A DNA stretch of 64,000 nt from Coleophoma eucalyptorum (GCA_026120035.1 JALRME010000003.1:1488001-1552000), one strand, 5' to 3'. Shown: positions 23,018-34,913, numbered from the stretch's first letter. The notes: generated from the letters alone by a model not told the origin. Numbers and translations are program-made.

Positions 23018-24175
23018 GCACCGCTTTCTCTCCAATATGCGGTTGGCAGTAGTTTACGCTAGGAGTTTGTGCTCAGGGCGATTTAGCATCATCGACGTTT
23101 GGATGTAGCTTCTGAACCCACCTGAGCTGCGAGGGACCGAAGTGAAGAGCCATCGTCTCCAATGCCTAAATTATTGACGAGTCGAGTATTACTAGAGCTG
23201 GACTCCAAACATAACTGAAAGTACAGGAAGTATCACTTGCTGCTCGTGGACGTGAGACGTGATATGCAGATTTGGCACACACGAGTTTCTTCATTCAATG
23301 GTAGGCTGAGTCTGCTTACCGTTTCTCACCCAGAGGTAGTGCCTCCGTGACAGAAGGACTTCTTCATTGGCGAATAAGTATTTTACAAATTATCGCCTGT
23401 TTCAAACCACTGATTTCGGATATCTATAGAGCTCGTGTGTCAGTGTCTCTCGCTACCAGCCCGATGGTCTACTACTTCAAGAATTTGATAAGATTGTCGA
23501 TCTCAAGGTTCTCATCCACTGTACACCTGGGGCAGAACTTGGGATCTCAACATAAGTGATTTCCCAACAGAGATCTGTCGCCATTGATGCCCGAGGATTA
23601 GTCATCCTGCATGACTGCTTCATCCGATGCAGAAGGGAGACCTTGAACGTTATTCTCCCTCTCGCTTAAAAAGCAGGTCAAGCCGCTAAGCGATGTAAGG
23701 GGGAGGGAACCGAAGAAAGCAACAACAGAAGTACAGCTGTTGCTCATAGAAGACATTTTTTGCTTGATCAAACATCTGTTGCATGATATTGGTGAGATGG
23801 ATGAGTCAGAATGAATCACCGCGCCTTTGTCTGGGGCACTAGTATTGGTTTGCAAGCATGTTTTGTTTGAAAGACAATGGTTAAAGCTCGTATTTTCAGA
23901 TGCTGGCTCGCAGGAGTGGGACGGGTGGTTAGGATGGAAGCCGACCGGTGAGGATGTTTCAACTTGAAAAAGAAATGGCAGTTTGATCTATTTCCTCTCC
24001 TGGGAATTTAATCTGCAGTCTCTACGCTGCTACACGATCGGTAAAAATTGCTCGAAGTTTATAGACAATACGAAACAGAAATACGTAGCTTATCACTACT
24101 GACGCAATCAAATAGGCTGCAGGAAGTTTTCTAATTGGTTTGGTATCATTTCTCTATTTATCCAACGCTCTACGT
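23018..24175. other. Convergent intergenic region
   Basis: Lies between the stops of the BTB-like gene and PXR1. An 85-codon minus-strand frame at 23598-23855 has no recognisable feature. I see nothing else. Confidence 0.45.
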
Positions 24176-25394
24176 CTATGACTTGATCATGAAAATCTGT
24201 AGAAGAAGTTAGCCGGGACTTGGGACTTGAGAGCTCTATGGCTCAAGGTTTGACTTACCTGGTTAAGAGATGCTGTATCCATAGCTGCTAACCGCTTTGC
24301 TGCAATATTCCTTGACCTAACCGCATGCCGTCCCTGCATCATTACTGGTGTTGAGTGTCCAGTCGAGGCTGCAGATACTGGTGTGCTCGTCACTACTGTG
24401 ACCTCTGTACTCGAGCCAGCTTCCTCTAATGCTTTCCGTTTTTCGCGTTTTTCTCGTTTCGCAGCCTTCTTGGCTTCTTTGGAACTCGATTCGTCGACTG
24501 AATCCTCGTTCGATTTATCCTTCTTTGATCTCTTCTCTTTCTTTTCCTTCTTTTCCTTTTTCTCCTTCTTGCTCTTCTTGGACTTAGCCTCGTCTGATGA
24601 TTCGTCCGCGTCGATTTCCTTGTTGTGTCGCTTCTTAGACTTTTTCTTCAACTTTTTGTCGTCCCCAGAGTCTACGTCCGCATCCCGCTTCTTCTTTGAC
24701 TTCTTGACCTTACCAGCAGATGCCTCAGGCGTGCTATCTTCCAGTGACTCTGCCTTCCGCTTCTTTGACTTCTTCGGCGCCTGCTCTACGGATTCTGGGG
24801 CCTCTTCCTCAGATTCCGACTCGGAACTTGAATCACTAGAACTGTTTTCAGATTCGTCATCCGCCAGTTTCCGTAGCCGTTCCTTCTCGCCATCGATGAG
24901 ATCCTGTATCTTATCACCAACCAAAACTCCTCCAGGCACAAATCGGATGGAACCCCATTTTCTCTCCGTGTAGATTGCTCGCTTCAAGTCGTCCCGACTT
25001 TGTTGCTCCTTGGCTAACTCGGCTTCGTCTGCTCCATTCAATCGTCCCAAGAGATTCTTGAAAACATCCAGTCCAGTACACTCCCCGTGTCCAACTCCGC
25101 TACCAATCTTTGCTCCCAGTCCCAGATTGTCTTCTCTCAGGGCGACGCGAATATAGGAGGCATTGGCGGCAGTATGGAATTCGGCATGAGGTGCATCTTT
25201 GGCACCCAGCAGCTCACCAGGATTCCAACCTTGCGAGGACATAATCTTGTGCCCGAAGGAGGCAGAATCGCGAGTCCATCTTGTGTTGTTTGGATCGTGT
25301 GAGATCTTCGTCTTCCTATGAATGGATTGTCAGCTTCAGGCATGGCTCGCGTGTGAGAGCAATGCACATACTTTTTTGGACCTGCGAGACCCAT
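24176..25394 (-). CDS. PXR1: PXR1/GNO1 (PINX1-like) G-patch nucleolar protein
   Basis: Pxr1 is needed for rRNA and snoRNA maturation and is the yeast counterpart of the telomerase inhibitor PINX1. Minus-strand exons: 25394-25372, 25315-24259, 24196-24176, giving 366 residues. Exon 1 encodes MGLAGPKK, and a 56-nt intron restores the family sequence KKTKISHDPNNTRW. The G-patch follows at about residues 25-70 (FGHKIMSSQGWNPGELLGAK ... LGLGAK). Next come the conserved GLDVFKNLLGRLNG and ERKWGSIRFVPGG segments, then a long KKSKKR/KKEKKEKK nucleolar-type tail. A 62-nt intron leads to a tiny last exon encoding IFMIKS before the stop, matching the typical LNxIFMIK ending. The reading without this intron would end in an atypical sequence. 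Confidence 0.93.
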
Positions 25395-25682
25395 GTTGAA
25401 GTATTATTATATTTGCGAACTTTTCCTGATTTTAGGCCTGGACTGTTATCGAGAAAAAGCGATTGCGGTCAATCCAAAAATTTGGTGCCAAGCCGGACCG
25501 GGGTGTGATAGCGCTAGGCTCTAATTGGTTTTCCACTTTTGGATACTACAGCCTTGCTGGAAATTCTCAGCCTTCCCACCTTCGCGGCGGTACTCGATTT
25601 ATCTCCTTCCCAATAGACAATTCATTGTTCAGATCTGACGTCTGATCTTGTCATTAAGCTTGTTTGGAATCACTGGGTAATC
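25395..25682. promoter_or_regulatory. Short divergent promoter, PXR1 / coiled-coil gene
   Basis: Only 288 bp separate the two divergent ATG codons, so both core promoters must lie here. No specific motif is identified. Confidence 0.5.
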
Positions 25683-26311
25683 ATGGCTCCTCAAAATTCT
25701 CACAAAGATGCTTCCACCAAGATTCAAAAAGCCTCGCGACGGAACAAGCACAAGCAGGCTGAAGAAGTGATTGAGGCCGAAGACAATCAGAAGACTGCTG
25801 GAGCCGCACGTAAAATATGGGACACCGTAAGTGGCCATTGTATAAAATTTTGCTTCTATTCTTTGGCAATGAATCTTACTTTCACTTTGTGGCTCCATTC
25901 AGCAAGTCAAGATTCGGAATCAACAGCGCAAAGCTGTCTCATCAGAGCTTAGACGCAAGGTTGAGGATTTGGGTAAGAGGATTGATGCTCTTGCCGAAGA
26001 GAGACGAGATAGAGTGTAAGTTTTCATCCACGTGTGGCTTAATGTAGCTACCAATCTCTATAATACTGCTCTCATGGGTGAGATAATTCATGCTTACTTC
26101 TATATCTAGCCAGACTCTCCGCCAAGTGGAATGGGATCGCTTGAAGTCTCTTATACAACAGCGCCGCAAAGTCGAACTCGAGATTCTTCGCAGCATGAAT
26201 GCGCTCGAGTCGCGTTCTAAAAGGATTATGAGGGACCTAGAGATCATTTTGGATGGGCGTGAAGAGGATCTTAATTCCTTGGGAATCAAAATGAAACTTC
26301 CTCGAGCCTGA
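25683..26311 (+). CDS. Small coiled-coil protein, function unknown
   Basis: Three exons, 25683-25826, 25903-26015 and 26110-26311, giving 152 residues. The introns (76 and 94 nt) have GTAAGT and GTAAGT-type donors and CAG and TAG acceptors, and all frames join. The N-terminus is basic (STKIQKASRRNKHKQAEE). From about residue 45 to 140 the sequence is almost entirely charged and helical (KIRNQQRKAVSSELRRKVED, RQVEWDRLKSLIQQRRKVEL), consistent with one or two coiled coils. There is no membrane segment or enzymatic motif. The size and composition would suit a subunit of a larger assembly, but I do not recognise the family. Confidence 0.75.
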
Positions 26312-26619
26312 GAGAAATTTCAGAGTCTCAAAATCACTGCTGGAAGGATGCAAGGTGGGAACATTAAAGTTGCTTAGTTGAGGGTTGCTATTCTTCTCCT
26401 AAGAAATGTTAGAAAACGGCAAGAAGGCGCTCAAGGTTGATGAGCTGGAAACATGCTCTTACTAGCTGAAGTATGTAAATGTTTAGCTGGAATCGTAAGA
26501 TATAAAGCTAACGATGATATATTTCGTCGTTTTAAGAAGACTCTGCTTCCATCTTTTGTAATCCTACATATCCCCATGCATTGCCTGACCGAACGCCATC
26601 CATGCCCATGCGTTGTAAA
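26312..26619. other. Convergent intergenic region
   Basis: About 300 bp of AT-rich sequence between two convergent stop codons. It holds the 3' UTRs; nothing else is seen. Confidence 0.5.
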
Positions 26620-27378
26620 TCAGAAGATATCTCTATCTCTTCTCCACCAACCAGCCACCGAGCCTACTTTAGCAATGCCTTCCCTGATGGTGTCTATGAT
26701 GACTTTCGCAATGCCTTGTCTTCGGTTTTTGCCCTCCGCTGCGGCTCCCGGTATTGAGCTTGGCTCTTCGCTGCCCATCGTCGGCAAGACATTGTCACTG
26801 GCTGAGAGAGAAACAAAGAGTGCAAATGGTACGAGCCAGACACAAAGTCCGAAGTAGGAAGCGATCTCCGTGAAAGTGGGTAGTGCGGGTTGATCGTATC
26901 TACCCATTTGTGCCGCATAAGGAGGGTTCGAGAAGTGTGTGAACCAGGCGTAATGATTGACGAGGACCAGTACTGGCATGTGGTTAGTGAAGCTCAGAGT
27001 AGCTGGTAGATATAACAAACCACATGAGAGTAGAAACAGAGGGTCGTCTAACTTGACAACCGGAAAACGTCGCATGTTCCCAAGATAGACGACGTGGGAG
27101 AAGATACTGAGGGCGGAAATTGTAATTGGAAATCCATCGACGAGACAGAGGAGAACTTGGATAGCTATAACAGCATATATCAAGCGCATAAGAAGCCTCT
27201 TCGCGAAAACAGTATGCTCTTCGACGAGTTCGGAAAGGTAGTAAAGTCCAGAAGCTGGCCAACAAGTGTTAGTGGAGGGGAACAGCTTCACATTTAAGGA
27301 AAGCATACCTATGGCAAGGGTCAAGAAGCCAAACCCGACTGCCAGGCCCAAATATCCGACAAGTGGTAGAACCCACAT
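26620..27378 (-). CDS. SVP26: SVP26/TEX261 family ER-Golgi membrane protein
   Basis: Svp26 is a COPII cargo adaptor that helps type II membrane proteins, such as Golgi mannosyltransferases, leave the ER. Minus-strand exons 27378-27309 and 27254-26620 are joined by a 54-nt intron (GTATGC donor, CCAG acceptor), giving 234 residues. Splicing restores the family sequence FLTLAIASGLYYLSELVEEH. Hydrophobic segments are visible at about 3-25, 45-70, 75-95, 105-125 and 140-175, typical of this multi-pass family. Conserved features include LSELVEEHT, NHYAWFTHF and the EIASYFGLCVWLVPFALFVS segment. The C-terminal tail is short and charged. The gene is divergent from BUD23. Confidence 0.92.
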   Translation of the reverse strand: MWVLPLVGYLGLAVGFGFLTLAIGMLSLNVKLFPSTNTCWPASGLYYLSELVEEHTVFAKRLLMRLIYAVIAIQVLLCLVDGFPITISALSIFSHVVYLGNMRRFPVVKLDDPLFLLSCGLLYLPATLSFTNHMPVLVLVNHYAWFTHFSNPPYAAQMGRYDQPALPTFTEIASYFGLCVWLVPFALFVSLSASDNVLPTMGSEEPSSIPGAAAEGKNRRQGIAKVIIDTIREGIAKVGSVAGWWRRDRDIF

Positions 27379-27687
27379 AACTATCTTACAGCAAGAGGTC
27401 GATGTTATGAAGCTTTCATTGTTTTCCCGAGCTGGAAGTTTGTCGCGTCATGTTCATGTTCCAGCGTGTTAACTTATCCCTGGCCTCGTCGGTTAAACTT
27501 CGGATCTAAGAAACGACCCTTATCGAAAATTTATCAAAATCCGACGACATTTCCTTGTCCAGCAGTCGCGACAGTCGATAAATCCCCCAATTCTCAGTCT
27601 GTTTTTGACTTTCTCGAACTCGGTCCTTCGGACAAACATATTTAATAGACAGCGAACGACTGCTGCGGCAGGGTTTTTCTCATCGCC
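27379..27687. promoter_or_regulatory. Divergent promoter, SVP26 / BUD23
   Basis: 309 bp between the two start codons. The frame on the plus strand stays open here but lacks a supported ATG. I read this stretch as two back-to-back promoters. Confidence 0.5.
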
Positions 27688-28582
27688 ATGTCTCGTCCCG
27701 AAGATACTCTGTAAAAACCCCCACCATCTCCATGCCGGCTCGACTGACAGCTCCCATAGTCCCCCAGATCTCCACTACAATGACATTGAAGCGCGAAAAT
27801 ATACGACTTCCTCCCGTATACAGAATATTCAAGCGTCTATGACGAATCGAGCCCTTGAACTTCTCGACCTGGACACACCATCTATGATTCTCGATGTCGG
27901 TTGCGGTTCTGGACTATCAGGCGAAATCCTATCTGCTGTAGACCCATCGGAAGGAGGCCCTCATATATGGGTCGGAATGGATATCTCTGCGTCTATGCTT
28001 GATATTGCGCTGCAAAGAGATGTTGAAGGTGACCTTATGTTGGCAGATATTGGCCAAGGTGTACCTTTCCGAGCAGGAAGTTTTGATGCTGCGATCAGTA
28101 TAAGTGCTATCCAATGGCTATGTAATGCAGAGAGTAGTGAGGTCAGCTCGACTGGAAGATTGAGCAGATTTTTCAATGGACTGTATGCCAGTTTGAAGAG
28201 AGGAGGCCGCGCAGTCTGCCAGTTCTATCCTAAAAACGATCAGCAACGAACGATGATCAGTGGAGCTGCTATCAAGGCTGGATTCGGAGCCGGTATTCTG
28301 GAAGATGACCCAGGAACCAAGAACGCAAAGCTGTATTTGGTTCTGACAGTCGGAGGCTCTGCAAACGAGGGTGACTCTGGAGATATTACTGGTGTAGTGA
28401 AGGGTATGGAAGGCGTGGATGTCCTCGATGCTAGAAGGAAGCACAAAGAAAAAGGCAGGAAAGAAATGAAAAAGGGAAGCAAAGCCTGGATTAACCACAA
28501 GAAGGCACAGATGGAAGCCAAGGGAAAGGTCGTCAAGCATTCGTCGAAGTACACAGGACGTTCGAGAAATATTGCATTCTAA
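27688..28582 (+). CDS. BUD23: BUD23-like 18S rRNA (guanine-N7) methyltransferase
   Basis: Bud23 methylates one guanine of 18S rRNA, with Trm112 as partner, during small-subunit assembly. Exons 27688-27710 and 27760-28582 give 281 residues. The first exon encodes MSRPEDTL, and a 49-nt intron (GTAAAA donor, CATAG acceptor) joins it to PPDLHYNDIEARKYT, the usual Bud23 N-terminus. The SAM-binding motif I is ILDVGCGSGLSGE (about residues 55-68), with motif II in GMDISASML and a post-motif sequence DAAISISAIQWLCNA. The Lys/Arg-rich C-terminus (KKGSKAWINHKKAQM, KYTGRSR) matches the family. Size matches yeast Bud23, which is about 275 residues. Confidence 0.95.
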
Positions 28583-29028
28583 AATGAAAGGAAGAACGAA
28601 GAAGTGCATGGCATGGCGTTTTGGAGCATTTGGATCACAAAATACCTCTAGTACAGGCGTTCTCAAATGGATATTATTTGTTGCCTCTCAGTGTCTTATT
28701 CCAGATCAGCCTTTGTTTGATAGACGAGAATACAGTTCTTCTGGGAAAAGTTTCTTAGTTGAGCGATAACAAAGTCTTCAGTTTTTGGTTAAGACACTCT
28801 TGAAATCTTGTACAGTTGTATAAACATCAACTCCCTTAATCATTTGTGCCGTTGTTCTCCTCTTTGCATCTTTGCACAAGGCAACCAAAAACCAGACAAC
28901 TCTACGATCTATGAGAAAACATAGAAAGCCCAGCCACATATGCCAACACCTCAAGTCTATTTTAACGTGCGCATCTCATTTGGAGCAGGCACACTATTTG
29001 CATGTATAGTTTCGAGAAGTAGCTGTAG
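28583..29028. other. Intergenic region
   Basis: 3' UTR of BUD23 and upstream region of the next gene. An ATG at 28940 followed by MPTPQVYFN could be a tiny first exon of that gene, since a GTGCGC...TGTAG intron of 62 nt would join it in phase to the ATG at 29029. This is uncertain. Confidence 0.35.
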
Positions 29029-31285
29029 ATGCAAATGATCAACCGTATTGAACGCTCTTTCAATGAAGCTGAGGAATTTGGATATCTTTCTGTCAACTAT
29101 GATCTCTTGGCCTTCCAACCTACAATTTTTGTTTATAATCTCCAAGGTGCTGTTCCGGTCTGGACTGCGAATCTTTTCTGTTCCTTGTCTTTCGGCCAAA
29201 GGTTAGATTTGCGCCTTCCACCTTCTGAACGTCTGTACGTGGTTTATAATATCCTTTGGCGCTAATTTAACCTCCTTTGAGAAAACAACATCGCCTTCGA
29301 ATCTTTTCAGACTCCTCGGGAACAGTACAGTCTCTCTATTGAAGTAGGGGGGTCTGTGATGATGGAATCATCATCGAATCCTCATTTTCTTGCCGACAAG
29401 GCAAGTGCCGTGGAACATTCTTCCCCTGACGATCAAAAACCAGGACAAATGAATACGTTCAAAGCTTGTGCCAAAAACTATGAAGAACTTGCAAGTAGGG
29501 AGACGTGGATTGCAACAACTTCAGTAGCTCGACCGGATTTGGAGACCGCCCATCTCACCTCAATGGTTGAGCAGTATCTGGGTCCGCCTGGCCCGACTGT
29601 AAGTGTTTGGTATGTATATATCGAATTCAATTGACCGCCTTTGTAGCCTCTACCAGAGATAGGCTTAGGTAGAGATACCCAGCAAGCAAAGGACCTGGAA
29701 TCATCCGAAGGATCGATTTTGCACCAGAAGAACCAGCTACCACCTCCAACCGCCCTTATGGCTGCCAACCCAGCGATATTGTCATCATTGCCAAACCTAG
29801 AGCCACTCAGAACCCAAGCCAGTCTCGAAAAGCTTCCGTCTTCCTGTCAAAATAGCCAGCTCGGAAATCTAGAATCAAGCATCAAAGCATTGACGCGTTG
29901 GTCAGGACGCGAGCTACCCAAACTTGTAGGTTGTCATACCCCACATCAGAGATTTTTTTCAATAACTTGGTTGTCTATCAGCAATTGGACCCAATTTCAC
30001 AATTGGTGGTAAGTCACTACTACCATCCTCAGATTGCCGAAGCTAATCTTCCAGGGATTACAAGCAGAGCCTCACCCATTAATGATCGGTAAACTTGCAG
30101 CAAAAGATGTAAAAATGGACCAATTTGATTTTCATGAGCACCATCAACACGAAATTGCAGAGCTAAGGAGAGCCCATCAAATAGAGACGCAGGCTGTCAT
30201 CAAAAAGACTCGGCATGATGAGCAAGTAAAATACAACAAAGCATTGAAGAAGCAGAAAGCAAAGCTGAGAAACAGAGTTGAATCACTGCCAGGGTGAGCA
30301 ATCGCTACCCTGAGTGCTTCCTTATTAATTTGGCGTAGCGATTTCAAAAGGGTCTCCAAGCAAGATATTCAACGTATCCTGACATCACACCCACATACAA
30401 TAAAGTTGTTCAAGAATCTTGCGGCTCAAGAGTTAACCAAATATAGGCATGACATTAAGTCACAATATCAGAATATCTTGAAAGAGATAGAGAACGCTGA
30501 CAAGGCCGAAGGCATTATCAGACATTTGCCTCCGGCGTTACGCAATTTCGATGCTCGTATTCCCGAGGTTGGACCATATGCGTAAGTTATTTCTTTGCTC
30601 ACATTATCATCCTGTTGGCCATAGCATATCTGAACTGGACAGTGGTCTTGAAGAAGGCGTTGTAAAACCTTTTGCTACTCTTGATCCTACTCTTGATCCT
30701 ACGAACCAGATTTGTGACGGGGCCACAAGAGAAATTATTCAGCGGACAAACCAAAATACAGCAGAAAGCCCCAAAGAAATTGAGCCTTACAACTTGAGGC
30801 AGGATAACCTACGCCAGCTCAAGCATCACACGATACTACCAGAACAAGGTCAACAGCCCCCTTCGAAATATACTAGAGGCAAAAGAAGGCGGTCAAGATG
30901 GAGCAGAGAAGCAGTAGCGCACACTCTAGGGAACCCACACGGCACCAATTCACCAGCGGATCCAAGAGCAGAAAATCTTCCTTTTCCAGCACTACAGCTC
31001 AGTACCATCGTTGACAGTCCTGGCATCGAAAATCAACAGTTAAGCCAAGTGATCCACAAAATCTGTGTTCAAGAAAAGTTAAATGAGCTCCGCGAAAGAA
31101 ATAGAAAGGCTGCCTGGAGAGCGGTTCAACTCGAAGAGCTCAAGGCCAAGAGCTATGACGAGCTTATAGCCACCGGGAAAGTTCAGGACAAGGCTCACAA
31201 TGAGGAGCGACCAACGTCGCAGAAAGCTGCTATTATCGACCAACTAGTTACCAGAGGAGCTGTTCCAAGGATAGAACTACCTTGA
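29029..31285 (+). CDS. Multi-exon orphan protein, charged and partly coiled-coil, function unknown
   Basis: Supported exons from the ATG at 29359: 29359-29598, 29647-29896, 29950-30008, 30055-30293, 30339-30581 and 30625-31285. Introns are 43-53 nt and the phases all agree (563 residues). The frame stays open upstream to 29282. A separate open exon at 29029-29230 or so (MQMINRIERSFNEAEEFGYL) probably belongs to the gene, but the joining donor is unclear: GTCTGT at 29231 and GTGGTT at 29239 both give the right phase. Central exons are highly charged and helical (HHQHEIAELRRAHQIETQ, KKQKAKLRNRV). The last exon has a basic GKRRRSRWSR patch and a tandem LDPTLDPT. I recognise no family; it may be restricted to close relatives. 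Confidence 0.6.
30677..30700 (+). repeat. Tandem duplication of a 12-mer inside the orphan gene
   Basis: ACTCTTGATCCT occurs twice head to tail in the last exon and encodes a repeated TLDP unit. The reading frame is kept. Confidence 0.9.
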
Positions 31286-31593
31286 CGTTTTTCACGACAG
31301 TAGCGAATCAGGACGAAATAATATAAATATTACTTTGCCTCTTGTATTTCCAAGTATTGTGGGAGTTTGTATCTCTAGGACGGCATTTGATTGTCATTCT
31401 TTTCCGGGGGCATAGCTCAGCTCTGTAATTGAGAAACTGTGGCTCACTTGAGCAAGTGTATACTGTATCATACACAGCAAAGAATAATAGATAGCAGCAA
31501 TTGAACGATGAATGATTTGCAATGGACCTGCTAATGCTAAGTGTACAACGGATATTTACGTGTGTCCCATCCATACAAAAGAAAACTAGAGCC
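31286..31593. other. Convergent intergenic region
   Basis: Holds the 3' UTRs of the orphan gene and IDH1. Nothing else is seen. Confidence 0.5.
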
Positions 31594-32996
31594 TTAAGCA
31601 GCCAACTCCATCTTATCCAAGATAGCGCGAGTGAACTGCTGGGTGGTGTTCTCACCTCCCATATCACGGGTTCGTACGGCACTTTAAAGCTGTTAGCACG
31701 GCAATTAGAGACTGAAAGAAAGATAACTTACCCATCAGCGATAACATCATAAACGGCCTTGGAGATACGGTTGGCGTGTTCATCAAGTCCAAGATGTCTC
31801 AAGAGCATAGAACCAGACAAGATCATGGCAGTTGGGTTGGCTTGGTCCTTACCCTTGATATCGAGACCAACGTGACGGCATCCAGGCTCGAAAACAGCGA
31901 CATCACGACCCATGTTGCAACCAGGAACAAGACCTGGACCTCCGACAAGAGCAGCTCCGATGTTGGAGAGAATTCCTCCGTACAAGTTGGGCATAACCAA
32001 AACATCGAATTGTTGCGGTCTTGAGACACATTGCATGGATGCGTTGTCGACGATCATGTCGTTGGTCTCGAGGGTTGGGTAATCTTTGGCCACAGCGTTA
32101 AAGGTATTTCGGAAAAGTCCATCAGCGAGCTTCATGATGTTGGCCTTGTGGATACAAGTGATCTTCTTGCGGTTGTTGGCGAGCGCAAAAGAGAAGGCGA
32201 ATTTGGCAATTCTTTCTGACTTAGCGCGGGTGATAATCTTGAGGGACTCAACGACGCCTGGAACAGATTGGTGCTCGAGACCGGAGTACTCTCCCTCGGT
32301 GTTCTCACGGATAATGCAGAAATCGACGTTGTTGTGTCGGGTCTGGTATCCGGGAATGTTCTTGATTAGGACAACTGAGGCGTAGATGTCGAGTTCTTGT
32401 CGGAGGGCAACGTTGAATGATTGATGGCCGGATCGCTCCACAGGTGTGTGCAAAATACCCTTCAATCCCAACTTGTTTCTCTTCAAGGAAGCAATTGACT
32501 CTCGGAAAAGCTCCTCAGAGTGCTTGTTTCCAGACTCGACACCAGAGACGTCAACCTGCTCCCACTCAACTGGGACATTGTCGGCCTTGAAGATGGTCTT
32601 GACAGACTCAGCAACCTCAGCTCCAATACCGTCACCTGGGATCAAGGTAACAGTGTATTTGCCGCCATATTTCTATTTTGCAATTAGACTAGGTTCGACT
32701 TTGATGCGCGGTACGTAGGACTAGGTCGTTTCGAGGGATACATACTGTCGGCTTGAAGATATCTGATTGCACGGTTGCAAAGGAGCGTGTAGCAGGTTGA
32801 GCAGTTCGCAGAAGGCTCTATTAAATTATTAGTTGGAGGTCGTGTGAGGCCGCAAGAGCTACACAAAACAGCTGGATTGCGCTCCTCGGAGACGAGGTAA
32901 CGTCGGCGCGCAATGCATTTGCTTGCCAATGGCCATTGAGTCATATATATGAAATACACGTACCTGCGCCGACCTTACAGAGCTTCGCATAAGCAT
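31594..32996 (-). CDS. IDH1: NAD+-isocitrate dehydrogenase subunit 1, mitochondrial
   Basis: Idh1 is the regulatory subunit of the TCA-cycle enzyme that oxidises isocitrate to 2-oxoglutarate. Minus-strand exons: 32996-32964, 32817-32746, 32672-31732, 31681-31594, giving 377 residues. The first two exons encode an Arg/Ser-rich mitochondrial presequence (MLMRSSVRSAQ then SLLRTAQPATRSFATVQS). The mature part starts KYGGKYTVTLIPGDGIGAEV. Family motifs are present: DFCIIRENTEGEYSGLEHQS, HKANIMKLADGLFR, DNASMQCVSRP and NIGAALVGGPGLVPG. The last exon supplies VRTRDMGGENTTQQFTR and ends ELAA. The IRENTEGE segment and SMQ sequence agree with the regulatory rather than the catalytic subunit. All introns have GT donors; the last acceptor is AAAG. 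Confidence 0.95.
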
Positions 32997-34913
32997 TTTG
33001 AGGATGTATATTAGGAGATGATAGGTGGTCGTAAAATGTAAAAGCTGCTCGAAGTTCGGAGGTTCTCGCAAAATGCGGGCAGATCATATTGTAGTACCGA
33101 TTCCGCATCGGGTCAAGCGCAGCGATCGGACCGGTCATCGGGGAAAAAGCCGGCAGGAACTACGCAGACTTGTTTAGGTGATATCCAGTCTACGAAAACG
33201 TCTTTTCATATATGATGGATATTTATCGCTATGAAAATGTTTGACAGCTGATTATGCGGGGGTTATCTGATCTTTTGTGAGATGTCCCAGGAAACTCTAA
33301 ATCTGGAACTGCAACGCCTGCAAACAGCTCGATTGCCCAATCATTGATCGTCAATATCATTCGACTATACCTTTCGATCAAGTCGCCGCACAGGTGTCAA
33401 GCGAGCCATCTATCGAACGACTTTGGCGGTCTGTATAGTAAATTTTAGTATCTATTGCTCCTTGCCCGATCATGTTTTGCAAGCGTCTTGGGCACTGCAA
33501 TTCTCTGGGCGGCTTGAGACGCATAGAACGTGCAAGTAGGCCTGAGTTGCCGATCTGCAAACGCATGTCGGCACCAGAAATGAGATTGAATGATATTGGG
33601 GCCCTTACACAATTGTATAACAGCAGCGTTCTCTACCGCTGTCTCTCAAATAACTCCGATTCGTACACCTACGGCTTAGTTTCCGCCAACTCTTGATTCT
33701 TATCTGTATGCGTTTAGAGGCTTCGCTGCTCACGTGTTTAGTCATATTGGATCTTGGGGCTATATTGGATCTCTCGCAGAGTACGCCGGGCTAATATTAG
33801 CTACTCACCCAAAATTGCAAGCCCCGAAGTGACTTATGGCCCTAGATACCTGCACCTCTGGTGCTTTTTGTCAGTCGTCGAGCGACTCTGACCACACGGC
33901 CCGGCCTGGAAACGGTGCTCGCTTAAGCACCTTTCTATTTGGGTACTCAATAGGGGCTTTGATCGTTATCATCTCGACGTGCAGTAACTTGAAAGTTTAG
34001 GTTCAAGTTCGCGAGCCATTGATTGCATAGATCATCTTCTTTCCCTTTGTCCTCGTACGAGCTCTAGATGTGCTTTAGAAGCCCTGTCAGTAAGTGCAAG
34101 TCAAATGCTGAAATTGGGTCTCAATAAGATGGCGCTAAGCTCAATATCAACCTCAATAAGCTGTGCTTGAAAGACTTCCACCAGCAATGACTCTCAGCAG
34201 ATCACCAGGTTATAAGCCACCGTGCCTATTTCTGCATTTTGTCTTTTGTTATTGCTACAGGCTACCCAGACCAATAGAGGTTATGCTCGCGATTGAGACT
34301 ATGAATTAACGGCATCTGTTCCGATGACTCCAGCGAGCAGAGGTCCGCTGGCTGCCTTTCTGCAAATTGCAAGATGTTCCTTTGTATTGGATCTTATTGA
34401 AACCAGAATTCGGTCATCTCAATGGCAGACTAGTTGGGGTAGCCGTTTCAGAAGCCGGATCTATTGCCTAAAGCCCAAGAACAACCTTGGCATCAAATAA
34501 GAAAGTCTCCTTCTTCACCTTTTTATCGTGTCCAGCTGCTGAATTTGGCCATCCCAGAAGTTATATTTGTTTAATTTCATGAATGCATCTTTGTTTACGA
34601 AATCCTGTTCTTGGAAATGTGGTGCGGTCGAGCCCAGTGCTGAGGTGCTCAATAAGGAATTTTGCCTTTGACGGTTATTGAGCCAGCACTAAGTATTGCC
34701 GTTTCTCAATACAACGACCAGCATCTTCAACCACACTTGTATAAAATTAATTGGTAAGTCCTGTCTATAGCTTAATATCTTCTTATCTATCGCAATCAAA
34801 CTCTCATTTACAAAAACCCCACGAGTCGGTCAATATCGTGGACTGTCATATCTCAGTCTCTTATTCCTTACCTCATTTACAAAAGTCCGAGAGTTTCTTT
34901 CAACTCAATCATC
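32997..34913. other. Long intergenic region upstream of IDH1 and the pheromone gene
   Basis: No reading frame here longer than about 75 codons has any recognisable feature. The two genes are divergent, so both promoters lie within this 1.9 kb. Confidence 0.5.
34740..34746 (+). promoter_or_regulatory. TATA box of the pheromone precursor gene
   Basis: TATAAAA lies about 170 bp before the start codon. The segment that follows is CT-rich with CAATCAAAC-like sequence, as in strongly expressed fungal genes. Confidence 0.55.

Noticed and set aside
24383..24973. 196-codon plus-strand frame rich in Phe and Ser
   Set aside because: Antisense of the Lys/Glu-rich tail of PXR1, where AAG/GAA codons read as CTT/TTC.
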